Source: Stenomitos frigidus ULC18
Lineage (GTDB): Bacteria > Cyanobacteriota > Cyanobacteriia > Leptolyngbyales > Leptolyngbyaceae
NCBI RefSeq assembly: GCF_003003795.1
Contig: NZ_PVWK01000011.1
Coordinates: 1 to 50,416, forward strand
DNA length: 50,416 nucleotides
Direction of reading: 5' to 3'
Under the pieces are notes generated by a model. The model worked only from the letters and a program-made list of their open reading frames with translations, made no database searches and was not told where the DNA came from. Positions 19,001 to 27,384 of the stretch are shown here, piece after piece; the first letter of the stretch is position 1; each line of letters opens with the position of its first letter. The position numbers and the translations under genes were made by a program.

Positions 19001-19232
19001 AAAATTCAACCCAATCATCTATTCCCTTGATGTCTTTCTGCCAATAGTTGATCTACGGCTCAAAACTTACTGGCTACCGAATGCGACCAAAGGAGTTGAA
19101 AATCCATTCTTTCACATCAAATGGGGAGCGTTACTGCGATATTATTTCTGGTTGCACATTATCTCAGGTTGGGTGCTAACGACACTTTGGGTTGCCGGTT
19201 TCTCTGGTTTAGTCCGCAACAGCAATAAATGA
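16098..19232 (+). CDS. Large beta-helix-like repeat protein with C-terminal membrane helices
   Basis: At 1044 aa it has an N-terminal region (1-110) with no assignment. About twelve degenerate repeats of near 45-49 residues follow (GATIGGDLDCSGGKFTNEG and NFQAIGRVSLF motifs), probably a right-handed beta-helix. A linker follows, and two membrane helices lie near 918-940 and 1013-1036. Similar proteins are annotated in cyanobacteria and actinobacteria as membrane-associated proteins of unknown function. The C-terminal LPIVDL and WVLTTLWVAGFSGLVR motifs are shared among them. Three repeats (about 17600-18060) are nearly identical over 147 bp, so copy number changed recently. The opposite strand and absence of the shared promoter suggest it is unrelated to the flanking hydrogenase operons. 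Confidence 0.75.
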   Translation: MPRVKNKAMNENPEPKLLELACEKFGELNGAEKKLFTLAQEAFSELADSEYTLFRAIAKGRPADYRTSSEEHNNLDQALNWGVDRTLRADRIRWLCIEPEVWKLCLPRGIDISGAKIEGSLNLSFSEVNVPLCCFQCYFTEVLQLQQTKLRNLDLSGTRIASSKLLVSPAKPPISTSINAREISVTGPVSLSDGFQAVGMVILRGATIGGHLDCSQGKFINEGNDALFAQSAKITGSVWLSDGFEAVGMVSLVNATIGGVLDCSQGKFTNEGNDALVAQSAKVTVDVYLCNGFEAIGSVILLSATIGGDLNCSGGKFTNEGNDALVAQSAKVTGDVSLNDNFQAVGEVNLRGATIGGDLNCSKGKFTNQDKSALVLLGTKIMGAVWLSKGFQAVGMVSLVDATMGRDLNCSQGKFTNEGNDALVAQNAKVTGDVSLNDNFQAIGRVSLFGANIGGDLNCSGGKFTNEDEDKFALVAIDANIKGYIYLDKGFQAIGKVNLFGATIGGDLDCSGGKFTNEGKAALVAQNAKVTGGVFLSDNFQAIGRVSLFGATIGGDLDCSGGKFTNEGKAALVAQNAKVTGGVFLSDNFQAIGRVSLFGATIGGDLDCSGGKFTNEGKAALVAQNAKVTGGVFLSDNFQAIGKVSLFGATIGGDLNCSGRILEDEQVTAILCLCLKIDRVLQNKLSRKAVKFWLNLLPVKQNKAPEEAVKPSLGVFLILVLKHLMTARAKSVSALEFFVVQDLNRFMVKRAESIVALLADAIDVKGNVSLKDFKVEGLISLYGARVGKTLEIARIRAPQGMALDLRFAQVQTFEHAENSLPLSGNLALNGLAYEVLGTKPLQNCERHLTWLRLQPKALFSSQPYEQLAKVLRSVGEGDEAVKVLIGRENDLLQRGNLHWFSKGWKRFLGYTIAYGYHPEWALIWGLVVVVAGSFLFNVGYQHGLISATDKDCKPPTLQQVDQACPNHPKFNPIIYSLDVFLPIVDLRLKTYWLPNATKGVENPFFHIKWGALLRYYFWLHIISGWVLTTLWVAGFSGLVRNSNK
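17600..18060 (+). repeat. 147-bp tandem repeat, three near-identical copies
   Basis: The segment starting GGTGGTGTCT recurs at 17691, 17838 and 17985, an exact period of 147 bp (49 codons), with almost no base differences, including silent positions. The other repeats in the same gene are diverged. This indicates very recent tandem duplication and possible copy-number variation. Confidence 0.9.
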
Positions 19233-19299
19233 TCGGTCATACAATAACCCAGCAACGACCGTACAAACAGAATATTTTCCAAAGGATAGCGATCGATCG

Positions 19300-20751
19300 C
19301 TAATCCCGCCAAGTTTCGTTGAGCAGAGTACCATCTGCGCCAACGAGTTGAACATGGAGCGGCATTTGCCCCGCAGCGTGGGTGGAACAGCTTAGGCAAG
19401 GGTCAAAGGCCCGAATGCCAGCTTCCACGCGATTCAGCATCCCTTCTGGAATATCGGCACCGTGGATGAAGTGACGCGCAATTTGAGCGACCGTGCGGTT
19501 CATGGCCAGATTGTTTTGCCCGGTGGCGATGATTAAATTCACCTTTTTCATTAACCCGTTTTCGTCTACTTGATAGTGATGAAATAAAGTACCGCGTGGG
19601 GCTTCGCTGACTCCAACGCCTGACCGTTGATTGATACCTGCATCGGCTCTTAGGTGAGTCGAGAATAGGTCTGGATCATCCATTGTTTGTTCAATTTTCT
19701 CGATCGCCCCCAAAATCTCAATCAAGCGGGCGTAGTGGTAAAAGAAGGATGCGGTGACGGTGCCATTGCCGCGATCGCGAAATTCTCGCAATTCCTGATC
19801 AGCGAGGGGTGTACCAATCTGGGTACAGACATTCAGCCGTGCCAGGGGGCCAACGCGATAGATACCGCTGTCTAATCGGCAATGATCATTCTGGTCGGGA
19901 TAGCCCAACGGTTTGTAATAAGGGGATTTTAAGTAGGAATCAGGTTCAACCGCTTCGCCAATGAATTCCTGATAGCGGCTAGGGTCGAGGCGATCGGCCA
20001 CAATATTCCCAGCACTATCAACAAAGCGCAGGTAGCCGTCGTAATGCTCCCACAGTCCGTCAGGGGTCACCAAGCCCATAAACAGGGAAGGAAAGTTGCC
20101 AAAGGTCTGGGCTTCCCGTTCGTGGGTCTGGAGCACTTGCTTAAATTGACCCAGCGCATTCAGGGCAGTGGTGCGGGCTTCAGGAAGGCGATCGCGGATG
20201 TGATTGCGTCCCTCCTCAGACAAGGGCGATCGCACCCCGCCGGGAACTGCCCAAGAGGGATGAATTTTGCGTCCGCCCAATTGTTCAATGATTTCCTGTC
20301 CAAATTGACGCAGACGGATGCCGCCCCGTGCGAGTTCGGGCGCTGCCGCCATCAGTCCAAAGACATTGCGTGTTTGCGGATCGCTATCCATGCCCAGCAA
20401 TAGATCGGGGGCACTGAGATGGAAAAAACTGAGGGCATGGGACTGGATGATCTGCGCCAGGTTCATTAAGCGCCGTAACTTGACGGCTGCGGGGGGAATG
20501 GTGACCGCCAGAATGAGATCGCCTGCTTTTGCCGATGCCAGTAAGTGACTCACCGGACAAATGCCGCAAATCCGGGCTGTAATTCCCGGCATTTCCCACA
20601 GCGGTCGCCCCTCGCAAAATTTCTCAAACCCGCGAAATTCTGTGACATGGAAGCGGGCATCCGTCACCTGGCCAGAATCATCCAGGTAAATCGTAATTTT
20701 GGCGTGTCCTTCAATCCGTGTTACCGGATCAATCACAATTCGCTGAGACAT
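19300..20751 (-). CDS. hoxH: HoxH, large subunit of bidirectional [NiFe] hydrogenase
   Basis: HoxH carries the Ni-Fe active site. At 483 aa it has the L1 motif [10 protein letters not shown] (C62, C65) and the L2 motif DPCLSCSTH (C452, C455, H458). A 25-residue C-terminal tail after H458 is expected to be removed by HoxW, so it is a precursor. It is the last gene of the hox operon. Downstream, the convergent repeat-protein gene ends at 19232. Expected partners are HoxY as hydrogenase small subunit and HoxEFU as diaphorase. All four Ni-binding cysteines are present, so the enzyme looks functional. Confidence 0.97.
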   Translation of the reverse strand: MSQRIVIDPVTRIEGHAKITIYLDDSGQVTDARFHVTEFRGFEKFCEGRPLWEMPGITARICGICPVSHLLASAKAGDLILAVTIPPAAVKLRRLMNLAQIIQSHALSFFHLSAPDLLLGMDSDPQTRNVFGLMAAAPELARGGIRLRQFGQEIIEQLGGRKIHPSWAVPGGVRSPLSEEGRNHIRDRLPEARTTALNALGQFKQVLQTHEREAQTFGNFPSLFMGLVTPDGLWEHYDGYLRFVDSAGNIVADRLDPSRYQEFIGEAVEPDSYLKSPYYKPLGYPDQNDHCRLDSGIYRVGPLARLNVCTQIGTPLADQELREFRDRGNGTVTASFFYHYARLIEILGAIEKIEQTMDDPDLFSTHLRADAGINQRSGVGVSEAPRGTLFHHYQVDENGLMKKVNLIIATGQNNLAMNRTVAQIARHFIHGADIPEGMLNRVEAGIRAFDPCLSCSTHAAGQMPLHVQLVGADGTLLNETWRD

Positions 20752-20757
20752 CGTTTT

Positions 20758-20832
20758 GGGGGTGATTGGTCGTTAATCATTGGTCGTTAGTCATTGGTCG
20801 TTGCTCATTGGTCGTTAGTCATTAGTCGTTGC
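20758..20832. repeat. Tandem ATTGGTCGTTAGTC-type repeat in the hox operon
   Basis: About six imperfect copies of a 12-14 bp unit (CATTGGTCGTTAGT and variants with GCTC) fill the gap between the CBS-CP12 gene and hoxH. This is the long-tandem-repeat type common in cyanobacterial intergenic DNA. It places hoxH about 80 bp from its upstream neighbour and might affect its expression relative to hoxY. Confidence 0.8.
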
Positions 20833-21459
20833 TCATCCACTGCAAAAGTTATCAAGCATTCGCGATCGCATTGTTTCAGGAAATTCCTCACAGTATTCTT
20901 CAAACGCAGTCTTTAGCAGCTTTTTTGCTTGCTGATGGGCTGCCTCAGATTGTATTTCATCGACCGCATTCCAGGCCGCTAAACATGCCTGTGACGTGAC
21001 TCCAGCTTCCGCGCAGATCGATCGGGCTTGCCGTGTAGCGGTCTGGATATCTTGTTCCCAGACAACGGACTGAGGTTGTTCGATCAAGGTGCGCTGGGCC
21101 AGAATGTCAGCGAGCGAAATAATGCCCAGCAATGTGCCCTGAATCACGGGTGCTCTCACCAGACCATGATCGGCAAACAAGCGTGCAATGTATTCCAGAC
21201 CCAGGTCGGGATTAACGGTGATGCAAGGTTTGGTCATGATTTCATGGACTCGCATTTGGTTTGGATCTTTGCCAAAGGCAATCACTTTGTAGACAATATC
21301 GGTTTCGGTAATGATGCCGTAAGCATCCTGCTCGTGGCGTCGGTCTACGATCAACCCCCGCCAACCCCGTTCTTGCATCAGTTTGATTGCCTCAGCTACC
21401 GTTGCCGAGCTACGAATCGTGGCAACGTCTTTGGTCATAATGTCAGATGCTTTGATCAT
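20833..21459 (-). CDS. CBS-domain protein fused to a CP12-like domain
   Basis: At 208 aa from ATG 21459, preceded by TAGGAGG 6 nt upstream; the frame opens earlier (21483), but that would contain this ribosome site. Two CBS motifs lie at about residues 5-60 and 70-125 (SDIMTKDV, HEIMTKPCITV). From about 137 there is a CP12-like tail with AWNAVDEIQSEAAH and a cysteine pair ICAEAGVTSQAC. The C-terminal CP12 cysteine pair is altered (EEYC... and a Cys near the end). CP12 bridges GAPDH and PRK under oxidising conditions, while CBS pairs bind adenylates. Within the hox operon it may link energy charge to hydrogenase or carbon metabolism (inference). Confidence 0.85.
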   Translation of the reverse strand: MIKASDIMTKDVATIRSSATVAEAIKLMQERGWRGLIVDRRHEQDAYGIITETDIVYKVIAFGKDPNQMRVHEIMTKPCITVNPDLGLEYIARLFADHGLVRAPVIQGTLLGIISLADILAQRTLIEQPQSVVWEQDIQTATRQARSICAEAGVTSQACLAAWNAVDEIQSEAAHQQAKKLLKTAFEEYCEEFPETMRSRMLDNFCSG

Positions 21460-21479
21460 CGGGAGCCTCCTAGGGATTA

Positions 21480-22178
21480 TCAATTACGTCGCAATAAACG
21501 CGGTTTCAACAACCAAATGAGAGCAACGCCTGTAATTGCACCAACGACAGCCCCCGTTGTCAGCCCGGTTGCGGCTCCAAGCAATACAGTCTCAAGGTTG
21601 AATTGATCGGTATGCGTCATCCCGACCATCATGAATGCAACCACTAGACCCAACGCCCAAGCCAAAGCATTTGCCACAATCCACAAAAAAGCTCGGTGGA
21701 TGTGAGCCTTAAGCACAGTCCATTGGGCAAATCCTAATACTCCTCCCACCCAGACACCCAGGAAAAATACACCCTGGAGCAAGGCTCTTGTTTTCATCGC
21801 GGTCGTCAGCGTTGGATCGAGTCCAATCGAAAATATCATCAGCGCACTGACTTTTAAGCCAATCAGCCAAGCGACCATGACGGCGATCGCCGTGACGATA
21901 ACCCAGGCATTGATACGTTTCACATAACGGCGCAGAACTAGCCATTGAGCCACGCCCAATACAATTCCTTCCAACAGCCCAACGAGATGGAAAACGGTCG
22001 CTGCGTGCTCTATTCCGATCGAATTCGTGATGGCACTCGCGACGAAGCCAATCCCTAAACCGATGAGTTGGGCGATCGCCATAATCCCCACCCACCATTC
22101 CCATAACGTCCAGCTTTTTTTCAGGCTTAACGACTGGCTCGATGGGTGGGGTTGCTTTTCAGTCGATTGTCTGGGCAT
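21480..22178 (-). CDS. Polytopic membrane protein of the hox operon
   Basis: At 232 aa from ATG 22178, preceded by TAAGGAG 6 nt upstream; an earlier ATG at 22196 lies inside hoxY and lacks a site. There are about six membrane helices after a 30-residue polar N-terminus. AQW-VLR/VLK motifs occur twice (GVAQWLVLRR, GFAQWTVLKA), indicating an internal duplication as in a common cyanobacterial family of unknown function. It lies between hoxY and the CBS-CP12 gene in one operon. A membrane tether or regulator for the hydrogenase is possible but not shown. Confidence 0.75.
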   Translation of the reverse strand: MPRQSTEKQPHPSSQSLSLKKSWTLWEWWVGIMAIAQLIGLGIGFVASAITNSIGIEHAATVFHLVGLLEGIVLGVAQWLVLRRYVKRINAWVIVTAIAVMVAWLIGLKVSALMIFSIGLDPTLTTAMKTRALLQGVFFLGVWVGGVLGFAQWTVLKAHIHRAFLWIVANALAWALGLVVAFMMVGMTHTDQFNLETVLLGAATGLTTGAVVGAITGVALIWLLKPRLLRRN

Positions 22179-22188
22179 CGTTTTCTCC

Positions 22189-22731
22189 TTAACCAAATTT
22201 GATTTGCTGCCCTTCTAAATGGGGCATTTCACCCCTGAGGAGGGGTTCTAGAGCCGCCCGAATGCGATCGGCGGGTGGCGGGCAACCGGGTAAATAAACA
22301 TCCACTGGGACTACTGCATGAACGGGTGTAACTTGCTTTAGCAAAGGGGGAACAATCCCCGGCTCCCTGGGAATTTGACCGTGAATATCAACGGCTTCGA
22401 TATAGCATCGTTGCAGCACAGGTTCGGCACTGCCTAAGGGGTTGCGAAGAGCGGTCACGTTGCCCGTCACCGCACAATCGCCAAAGGAAATTAAAATCCG
22501 CGATCGCGCCCGCACGTTGTAAATCATCTCCAGGTGATCTTCGTTGGCGATCGCCCCTTCCACCAACACCACATCCACACCTTCTGGATACGCTTTCACA
22601 TCCATAAAGGGACTGTAGACGAAATCGACCTGGGCTGCCAAATCAAACAGCCATTCGTCCAAATCCAGAAAGGACATATGGCAACCAGAACAGCCACCCA
22701 GCCAGACCGTTGCTAATTTCACACGCGCCAT
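22189..22731 (-). CDS. hoxY: HoxY, hydrogenase small subunit
   Basis: HoxY carries the proximal [4Fe-4S] cluster and forms the hydrogenase module with HoxH. At 180 aa it has WLGGCSGCHMSF (C14, C17), FGDCAVTGN and LPGCPPPADRI as cluster ligands. As in all Hox enzymes it lacks the additional C-terminal cluster region of uptake hydrogenases. The start is supported by GGAGG 7 nt upstream. Upstream is a 190-bp gap with a palindromic element, so hoxY is separated from hoxU by the 60-aa gene. Confidence 0.96.
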   Translation of the reverse strand: MARVKLATVWLGGCSGCHMSFLDLDEWLFDLAAQVDFVYSPFMDVKAYPEGVDVVLVEGAIANEDHLEMIYNVRARSRILISFGDCAVTGNVTALRNPLGSAEPVLQRCYIEAVDIHGQIPREPGIVPPLLKQVTPVHAVVPVDVYLPGCPPPADRIRAALEPLLRGEMPHLEGQQIKFG

Positions 22732-22804
22732 CGTTTCCTCCAGCGAACCTTGCTCAACGAATGTTCAGACCAATTTGAAGAGTCCTCAGTTGAAATCGGT
22801 TAGA

Positions 22805-22912
22805 ACTTACGCACTGAAAGCCGCAAAACCCGATCCCCCCTAGCCCTCCTTAAAAAGGGAGGAACTTTGAAAGCCCCCTTTTTAAGGGCGTTGGGGGATC
22901 TTCTGCGTAAGT
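22805..22912. repeat. Palindromic MITE-like repeat between hoxY and the 60-aa gene
   Basis: The ends ACTTACGCA and TGCGTAAGT are inverted repeats. The interior is a long hairpin around CTTAAAAAGGGAGG and CCCCCTTTTTAAGGG, flanked by GATCCCCCC and GGGGGATC. This is a familiar cyanobacterial intergenic element. In the hox transcript it could fold and affect processing or polarity. Confidence 0.7.
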
Positions 22913-22919
22913 CCCACCA

Positions 22920-23102
22920 CTATCCCCACCAAGGAAATCGAGAAACCTGAAGAAAAAATGTATCCAAAACTTCCTTCGTTTGACCCATGATTGCAATCGC
23001 TGGTTGCGTCAACAAAGCACCTTCTGCGACCAAGAGCAGTAATGCTAGAACAAACCACAAAAGAATCCACAGATAGGTTTCAGGAACATGAGGGCGTAAC
23101 AT
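22920..23102 (-). CDS. 60-aa single-helix membrane protein in the hox operon
   Basis: It is read from ATG 23102 (MLRPHVPETYLW), preceded by an excellent AAAGGAGGT 6 nt upstream. One hydrophobic helix (about residues 9-30) is followed by a short amphipathic tail ending FPWWG. It lies 13 bp after hoxU in the same direction. I recognise no family. HoxEFUYH itself has no membrane anchor, so a small anchor or assembly factor encoded here would be informative, but that is inference. The frame is open upstream to 23219 only by overlapping hoxU in another frame. Confidence 0.7.
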   Translation of the reverse strand: MLRPHVPETYLWILLWFVLALLLLVAEGALLTQPAIAIMGQTKEVLDTFFLQVSRFPWWG

Positions 23103-23115
23103 AAAAATACCTCCT

Positions 23116-23832
23116 TTAAAGTTGCCATTGTTGCTTCTGACGAGCCGTCGCAATAAATTCGATGCGGGCGCGATCGTGAACCATTTCGCCAACGCTTGAA
23201 CCTTGATGAAAAATCGCACCCGTGGGACACGCTTCGACGCATTTGCCGCAGGATGTGCAGGTTTGAGAGGTGCCCCAGGGTTGGTTCAGGTCAGTGATCA
23301 CATGAGATTGAGACCCTCGACCCGCCATATCCCAGGTATGTGCCCCTTCCAGTTCATCACAGACGCGAATACAGCGGGTGCAGAGCACACAGCGATTATG
23401 ATCCATGCCAAAGCGATCGTGGGACAGATCGACTTTGCGATCGGGAAATTGATACTCTAACCGGACATGATCCATGCCTACGGCGATCGCCAGATTTTGC
23501 AATTCACAATGCCCGTTAGAAACACAAACAGAACAAACATGATTGCCTTCCGCGAACAGCATTTCAACAATGGTGCGGCGATACTTCTGTAACCGCTCTG
23601 TGTTGGTTTTAATGTCCATGCCCTCTGCCACTTTGGTCACACAGGCTGGTTGCAGTTTACTACTTCCAGCGATTTCCACCAGACAAAGCCGACAGGCTCC
23701 CACGTCCGAAACGCCTTCCAGAGCGCACAATGTTGGGATATGGATACCCGCTTCCTGCGCCGCCTCTAGAACCGTTTCGTCTTCGCGGGCGCTCACCGGT
23801 TGATCATTGATCGTTAACGTTTTGACTCCCAT
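23116..23832 (-). CDS. hoxU: HoxU, diaphorase iron-sulfur subunit
   Basis: HoxU passes electrons between HoxF and HoxY. At 238 aa it has an N-terminal [2Fe-2S] domain ([15 protein letters not shown] with a later Cys), a Cys/His [4Fe-4S] site ([12 protein letters not shown]), and ferredoxin-type motifs [11 protein letters not shown] and [18 protein letters not shown] lies 5 nt before the ATG. It lies 24 bp after the radical SAM gene and 13 bp before the 60-aa gene. Confidence 0.96.
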   Translation of the reverse strand: MGVKTLTINDQPVSAREDETVLEAAQEAGIHIPTLCALEGVSDVGACRLCLVEIAGSSKLQPACVTKVAEGMDIKTNTERLQKYRRTIVEMLFAEGNHVCSVCVSNGHCELQNLAIAVGMDHVRLEYQFPDRKVDLSHDRFGMDHNRCVLCTRCIRVCDELEGAHTWDMAGRGSQSHVITDLNQPWGTSQTCTSCGKCVEACPTGAIFHQGSSVGEMVHDRARIEFIATARQKQQWQL

Positions 23833-23856
23833 AAAGGCTCCCCAAGCATTCGTCGG

Positions 23857-24483
23857 CTATTCACTCAAACTCATCTGGCCACGATAGCCCGTCACAATTC
23901 GCCCTCCATCTTTGAGAATATGAATTTCCATCTGATCGCTCGCCCAGGTGATGCTGTCTTTGAAAGCAGGATTGAATACATGCACCCGCTGATTGCGAGA
24001 AGAGACAGGCGAATCGGGCTCATGAATGGCGAGTGACTCGATATAAGGCCCATCAATCAGGATATCGAGTTCTTTCAATAGCGCTTGAGCACCAGCAGGG
24101 GCATACTCTGCCTGTAACTGCTCCAACGTAAATCCGGTAAAAGACAGCACATTTAACCCAGCAGCTTTGACCTTGCGAGCCAAAGTTGCCAGTGCGGGAG
24201 CTTGCCAAAAGGGTTCGCCACCAGAGAATGTGACTCCCGTGTTATGAGGATTGCTCAGAATTTTTTGTACCAGAGTATCGACTGCCATCAGTTGATTCAT
24301 TTCAAACGTCCAAGATGCCGGATTGAAGCATCCTGGACACTCCCGCAGACAGCCTTGTACCCAGATCACGGCGCGACAACCAGGCCCATTCACCTCAGAT
24401 TCATCCACATAGCCCATGATATTGAGGTATCCAGGCGGAATTTCCAGGAGTGACAAGTATGGGTTATTTGCAGGATGAATCAT
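23857..24483 (-). CDS. Radical SAM protein, NrdG/activase-like
   Basis: At 208 aa it has the radical SAM motif GCLRECPGC (CxxxCxxC, about residues 44-52) and the SAM-binding TFSGGEPFWQ. It is of the short single-cluster type related to anaerobic ribonucleotide reductase and formate-lyase activases. There is no glycyl-radical enzyme in the window. AAAGGAG lies 7 nt upstream of the ATG. The position inside the hox operon, between hoxF and hoxU, points to an anaerobic job. Activating an NrdD encoded elsewhere is one option, a hydrogenase-related modification another; neither can be decided here. Confidence 0.85.
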   Translation of the reverse strand: MIHPANNPYLSLLEIPPGYLNIMGYVDESEVNGPGCRAVIWVQGCLRECPGCFNPASWTFEMNQLMAVDTLVQKILSNPHNTGVTFSGGEPFWQAPALATLARKVKAAGLNVLSFTGFTLEQLQAEYAPAGAQALLKELDILIDGPYIESLAIHEPDSPVSSRNQRVHVFNPAFKDSITWASDQMEIHILKDGGRIVTGYRGQMSLSE

Positions 24484-24574
24484 TTTTCTTCTCCTTTAGG
24501 CTTGTGTAAGGTGGTGTCAGCTAATCTCAACCTTTCAGCTTAGCGAGCATTGCTATTACTCTGTTTTTGATCTC

Positions 24575-25072
24575 TCATCTCGTCCTTTGCTTCATCATGG
24601 CTGGCATACCTTCTGTGACGAATTTGCTGACTTCACGAGCATGTTCACGGATCACAGCGGTGATCTTGGGATCTTGGGATGTTTCAGTCACAGCAATGCC
24701 TTTCGATGTGAGTTGAAATTGCCGTTGATAAGAGCCTGCATTGCGAATCAGAGGCGATAAACTCGGAGCCATCTGAACCATTGGAATGACTTGCTTTTTA
24801 TTCATTCGTTGATACATTGAAGGAACATGAGACTGAATCAATGCAGTCACCTTAGGATTATCAGATTCTGTAGTCGCCCGGATGCCGCCTGGAATGTCTT
24901 GAACAGTCCGATGAATCTGCTGATGATTCGCGAACAGTTGATGAATGGTACCCATGCCATTACCACCCATCATGCCGCCATCCATCATGGGATTCCTGGC
25001 GAAGGATGGAGTTACGACTAAACCCCCAATTACAAGGAAAAACAAGAAAATCCACATGGCTTTATATCGCAT
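24575..25072 (-). CDS. Secreted Met/His-rich protein of the hox operon, unknown function
   Basis: At 165 aa it has a clear signal peptide (about residues 1-25, ending SFA-RN) and then a methionine/glycine-rich stretch (MMDGGMMGGNGMG). Two copies of a related module follow (DIPGGIRATTESDNPKVTALIQSH and a C-terminal TETSQDPKITAVIREH version), each with conserved His. Similar two-module secreted proteins occur in other bacteria as hypothetical proteins, in my memory. The His/Met content suggests metal (copper or heme) binding, which is inference. GGGAG lies upstream of the ATG. It sits between hoxF and the radical SAM gene. Confidence 0.7.
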   Translation of the reverse strand: MRYKAMWIFLFFLVIGGLVVTPSFARNPMMDGGMMGGNGMGTIHQLFANHQQIHRTVQDIPGGIRATTESDNPKVTALIQSHVPSMYQRMNKKQVIPMVQMAPSLSPLIRNAGSYQRQFQLTSKGIAVTETSQDPKITAVIREHAREVSKFVTEGMPAMMKQRTR

Positions 25073-25201
25073 ATCAAACTCCCTAGCACTTCAACTCTAC
25101 CGACATTGCTTTACGGATTGATTCATTGAGGATGTATCGATCATCGCTAAAATTTTGTGAACCATACATATCCTGCCCTTAGAAAGATTCTTAAACAGTT
25201 T

Positions 25202-26836
25202 TTAAACTGTCGCGTGAGCATTGATTAACTCTAAATATTCCTCTCGAAAATATTGCAGTGTACTTAAAACTGGATTGGGTGCAGATTGACCCAAGCCACA
25301 CAGACTGGTGTGTTTGACCATATCGCAGAGTTCTTCCAGCAACTCCAAATCCGCAGAGGTTGCTTTACGGTCACGAATTTTTGTCAGCAGTTGATGGAGT
25401 TGCACAGTGCCAACTCGGCAAGGAATGCATTTGCCGCACGATTCATCTCGGCAAAACTCCATAAAGTAATGCGCTACATCCACCATGCTGGTGTTCTGAT
25501 CCATCACAATCATGCCGCCAGACCCCATCATGGAACCAAGTTGAGTCAGCGATTCATAGTCTACAGGCGTATCAAAGGCTGAGGCGGGAATGCAGCCGCC
25601 AGAGGGGCCACCGGTTTGCACCGCTTTCGCTGACCCGCCATCGGGTACACCTCCACCCATCACCTCCACAATTTGTCGCAATGATGTTCCCATCGGCACT
25701 TCAATGAGTCCCGTATTGCAAATTTTGCCTGCTAAGGCGAAAACTTTCGTGCCTTTACTTTTCTCAGTGCCAATGCTGGCAAACCAGTCGGCTCCGTTAC
25801 GAAGAATGGGTGCAATGTTAGCAAAGGTTTCGACATTGTTGATCAGCGTTGGAAATCCCCACAAGCCGCGTTCTGCGGGATAGGGAGGACGCGGACTCGG
25901 CACGCCTCGTTTGCCCTCGATCGATGCCATCAAGGCTGTTTCTTCACCACAGACATAGGCTCCGGCCCCAATGCGAATATCAATGCGAAAGTCAAAGGGG
26001 GAATCAAAAATTTGACTCCCCAACAAGCCCAACCGCTGGGCTTGCCGAATTGCCAATTGTAAACGGCTAATCGCGAGGGGATATTCTGCTCGTACATAGA
26101 TGTATCCCTGCGTGGCACCAATCGCGTAGGCAGCGATCGCCATGCCTTCCAGCACCCGATGAGGATCGCTTTCCAGCACACTGCGATCCATAAAGGCACC
26201 TGGATCGCCCTCGTCGGCATTGCAAACGACAAATTTACGTTCTGCAGTTGCCTTTGCCACCGTTGCCCATTTCAATCCGGTGGGATACCCCGCTCCACCC
26301 CGTCCTCGCAAACCACTGCGGGTCACTGCGTGAATGACTTCGGTTGGACTCATTTCACGCAAAACGTGACCAAGTGCCTGATAGCCACTTGCAGCGATGT
26401 AGGCTTCAATTCGTTCCGGATCAATTTTGCCGCTGTTTTCTAACACGATCGCCTGTTGCTGGGTAAAAAACGGCTGGGTGAGATTGCCTTTCTGGAGTGG
26501 CGTTAGTGTATTGACAGATGGTTTCGATTGAAGAGATGCTGCTATCGCAGAGGACTGATCGGGAGTGACTTTTTCATAAAGGATTCCAGGATTATCTGGC
26601 TCTACTAGATCATCTACTTGAACCAGCGGACCCTGGCAGCAAAGACGCAAACACCCTACACCAGAGACCTCTACGGTGTCTGCCAACCCTGCTTCTGTGA
26701 CTGCCTTTTCCAACCCTTCTTTAATGGCTAGAGCATTGGAAGAGAGGCAACCCGCTGCGACACAACAGCGAATCCGCAACGCTTTTTGGGATTGGCGTTC
26801 CTTTTCAGCAATTTCCAGTAATTCAGATAAATCCAT
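25202..26836 (-). CDS. hoxF: HoxF, NAD(P)H-binding diaphorase subunit
   Basis: HoxF holds FMN, the NAD(H) site and a [4Fe-4S] cluster. From ATG 26836 ([14 protein letters not shown]) it is 544 aa; the frame extends to 26908 only inside hoxE. It has an N-terminal thioredoxin-like [2Fe-2S] domain (CCVAAGC...CLRLCC), the NAD site [13 protein letters not shown], the FMN site with DEGDPGAF and [14 protein letters not shown], and the cluster motif [10 protein letters not shown] with a later Cys. It lies 5 bp after the hoxE stop. Confidence 0.96.
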   Translation of the reverse strand: MDLSELLEIAEKERQSQKALRIRCCVAAGCLSSNALAIKEGLEKAVTEAGLADTVEVSGVGCLRLCCQGPLVQVDDLVEPDNPGILYEKVTPDQSSAIAASLQSKPSVNTLTPLQKGNLTQPFFTQQQAIVLENSGKIDPERIEAYIAASGYQALGHVLREMSPTEVIHAVTRSGLRGRGGAGYPTGLKWATVAKATAERKFVVCNADEGDPGAFMDRSVLESDPHRVLEGMAIAAYAIGATQGYIYVRAEYPLAISRLQLAIRQAQRLGLLGSQIFDSPFDFRIDIRIGAGAYVCGEETALMASIEGKRGVPSPRPPYPAERGLWGFPTLINNVETFANIAPILRNGADWFASIGTEKSKGTKVFALAGKICNTGLIEVPMGTSLRQIVEVMGGGVPDGGSAKAVQTGGPSGGCIPASAFDTPVDYESLTQLGSMMGSGGMIVMDQNTSMVDVAHYFMEFCRDESCGKCIPCRVGTVQLHQLLTKIRDRKATSADLELLEELCDMVKHTSLCGLGQSAPNPVLSTLQYFREEYLELINAHATV

Positions 26837-26841
26837 ACTCC

Positions 26842-27369
26842 CTACTCCCCTTTTTCCAAGTACTCTTTCAAGCGATCGCACACCAACTCTGGCGTTTGAT
26901 GACCACATACCGTACCGTCAAACACAACCGCAGGGGCAATCCCACAAGCACCCAGGCAGCGGGCGGTGGAGAGGGAGAGTTGATTGTCGGATGTGGTTTC
27001 ACCCGAATGGATATGGGTCGATTGCTCAACCGCTGCCAGTAATGCTGCTGAACCTTTGACATAGCAGGCGGTTCCGGTACACACGACACAGCGATGCAAC
27101 CCTTTCGGTGCCAGCGAAAACAGATGATAGAACGTTGCGACTCCATAGACCCTACTGGGCGGCAGTTTCAGGCTATGGGCAATGTAAAGTAACAGATCGG
27201 TTTCTAGATAGCCGAATAGTTCTTGTGCCTTATGCAGAATTTCAATCAGTGCGTCTTGCTGATACTGATGACGCTTGATTGTGGCATCAAGCATCTTAAA
27301 GCGCTTATCGCCACTGGGATGCTCTGGCACAGCGCCCCTAACATATTTGTTTTGCTGATTGATCACCAT
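26842..27369 (-). CDS. hoxE: HoxE, diaphorase [2Fe-2S] subunit
   Basis: HoxE is NuoE-like and forms the diaphorase with HoxF and HoxU. At 175 aa it has [10 protein letters not shown] and [11 protein letters not shown] as the four-cysteine [2Fe-2S] site. It lies 16 bp after the universal stress protein gene without a strong ribosome site of its own, so the two are very probably co-transcribed from the promoter upstream of usp. Confidence 0.96.
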   Translation of the reverse strand: MVINQQNKYVRGAVPEHPSGDKRFKMLDATIKRHQYQQDALIEILHKAQELFGYLETDLLLYIAHSLKLPPSRVYGVATFYHLFSLAPKGLHRCVVCTGTACYVKGSAALLAAVEQSTHIHSGETTSDNQLSLSTARCLGACGIAPAVVFDGTVCGHQTPELVCDRLKEYLEKGE

Positions 27370-27384
27370 AAGGATGCGGGGGTT

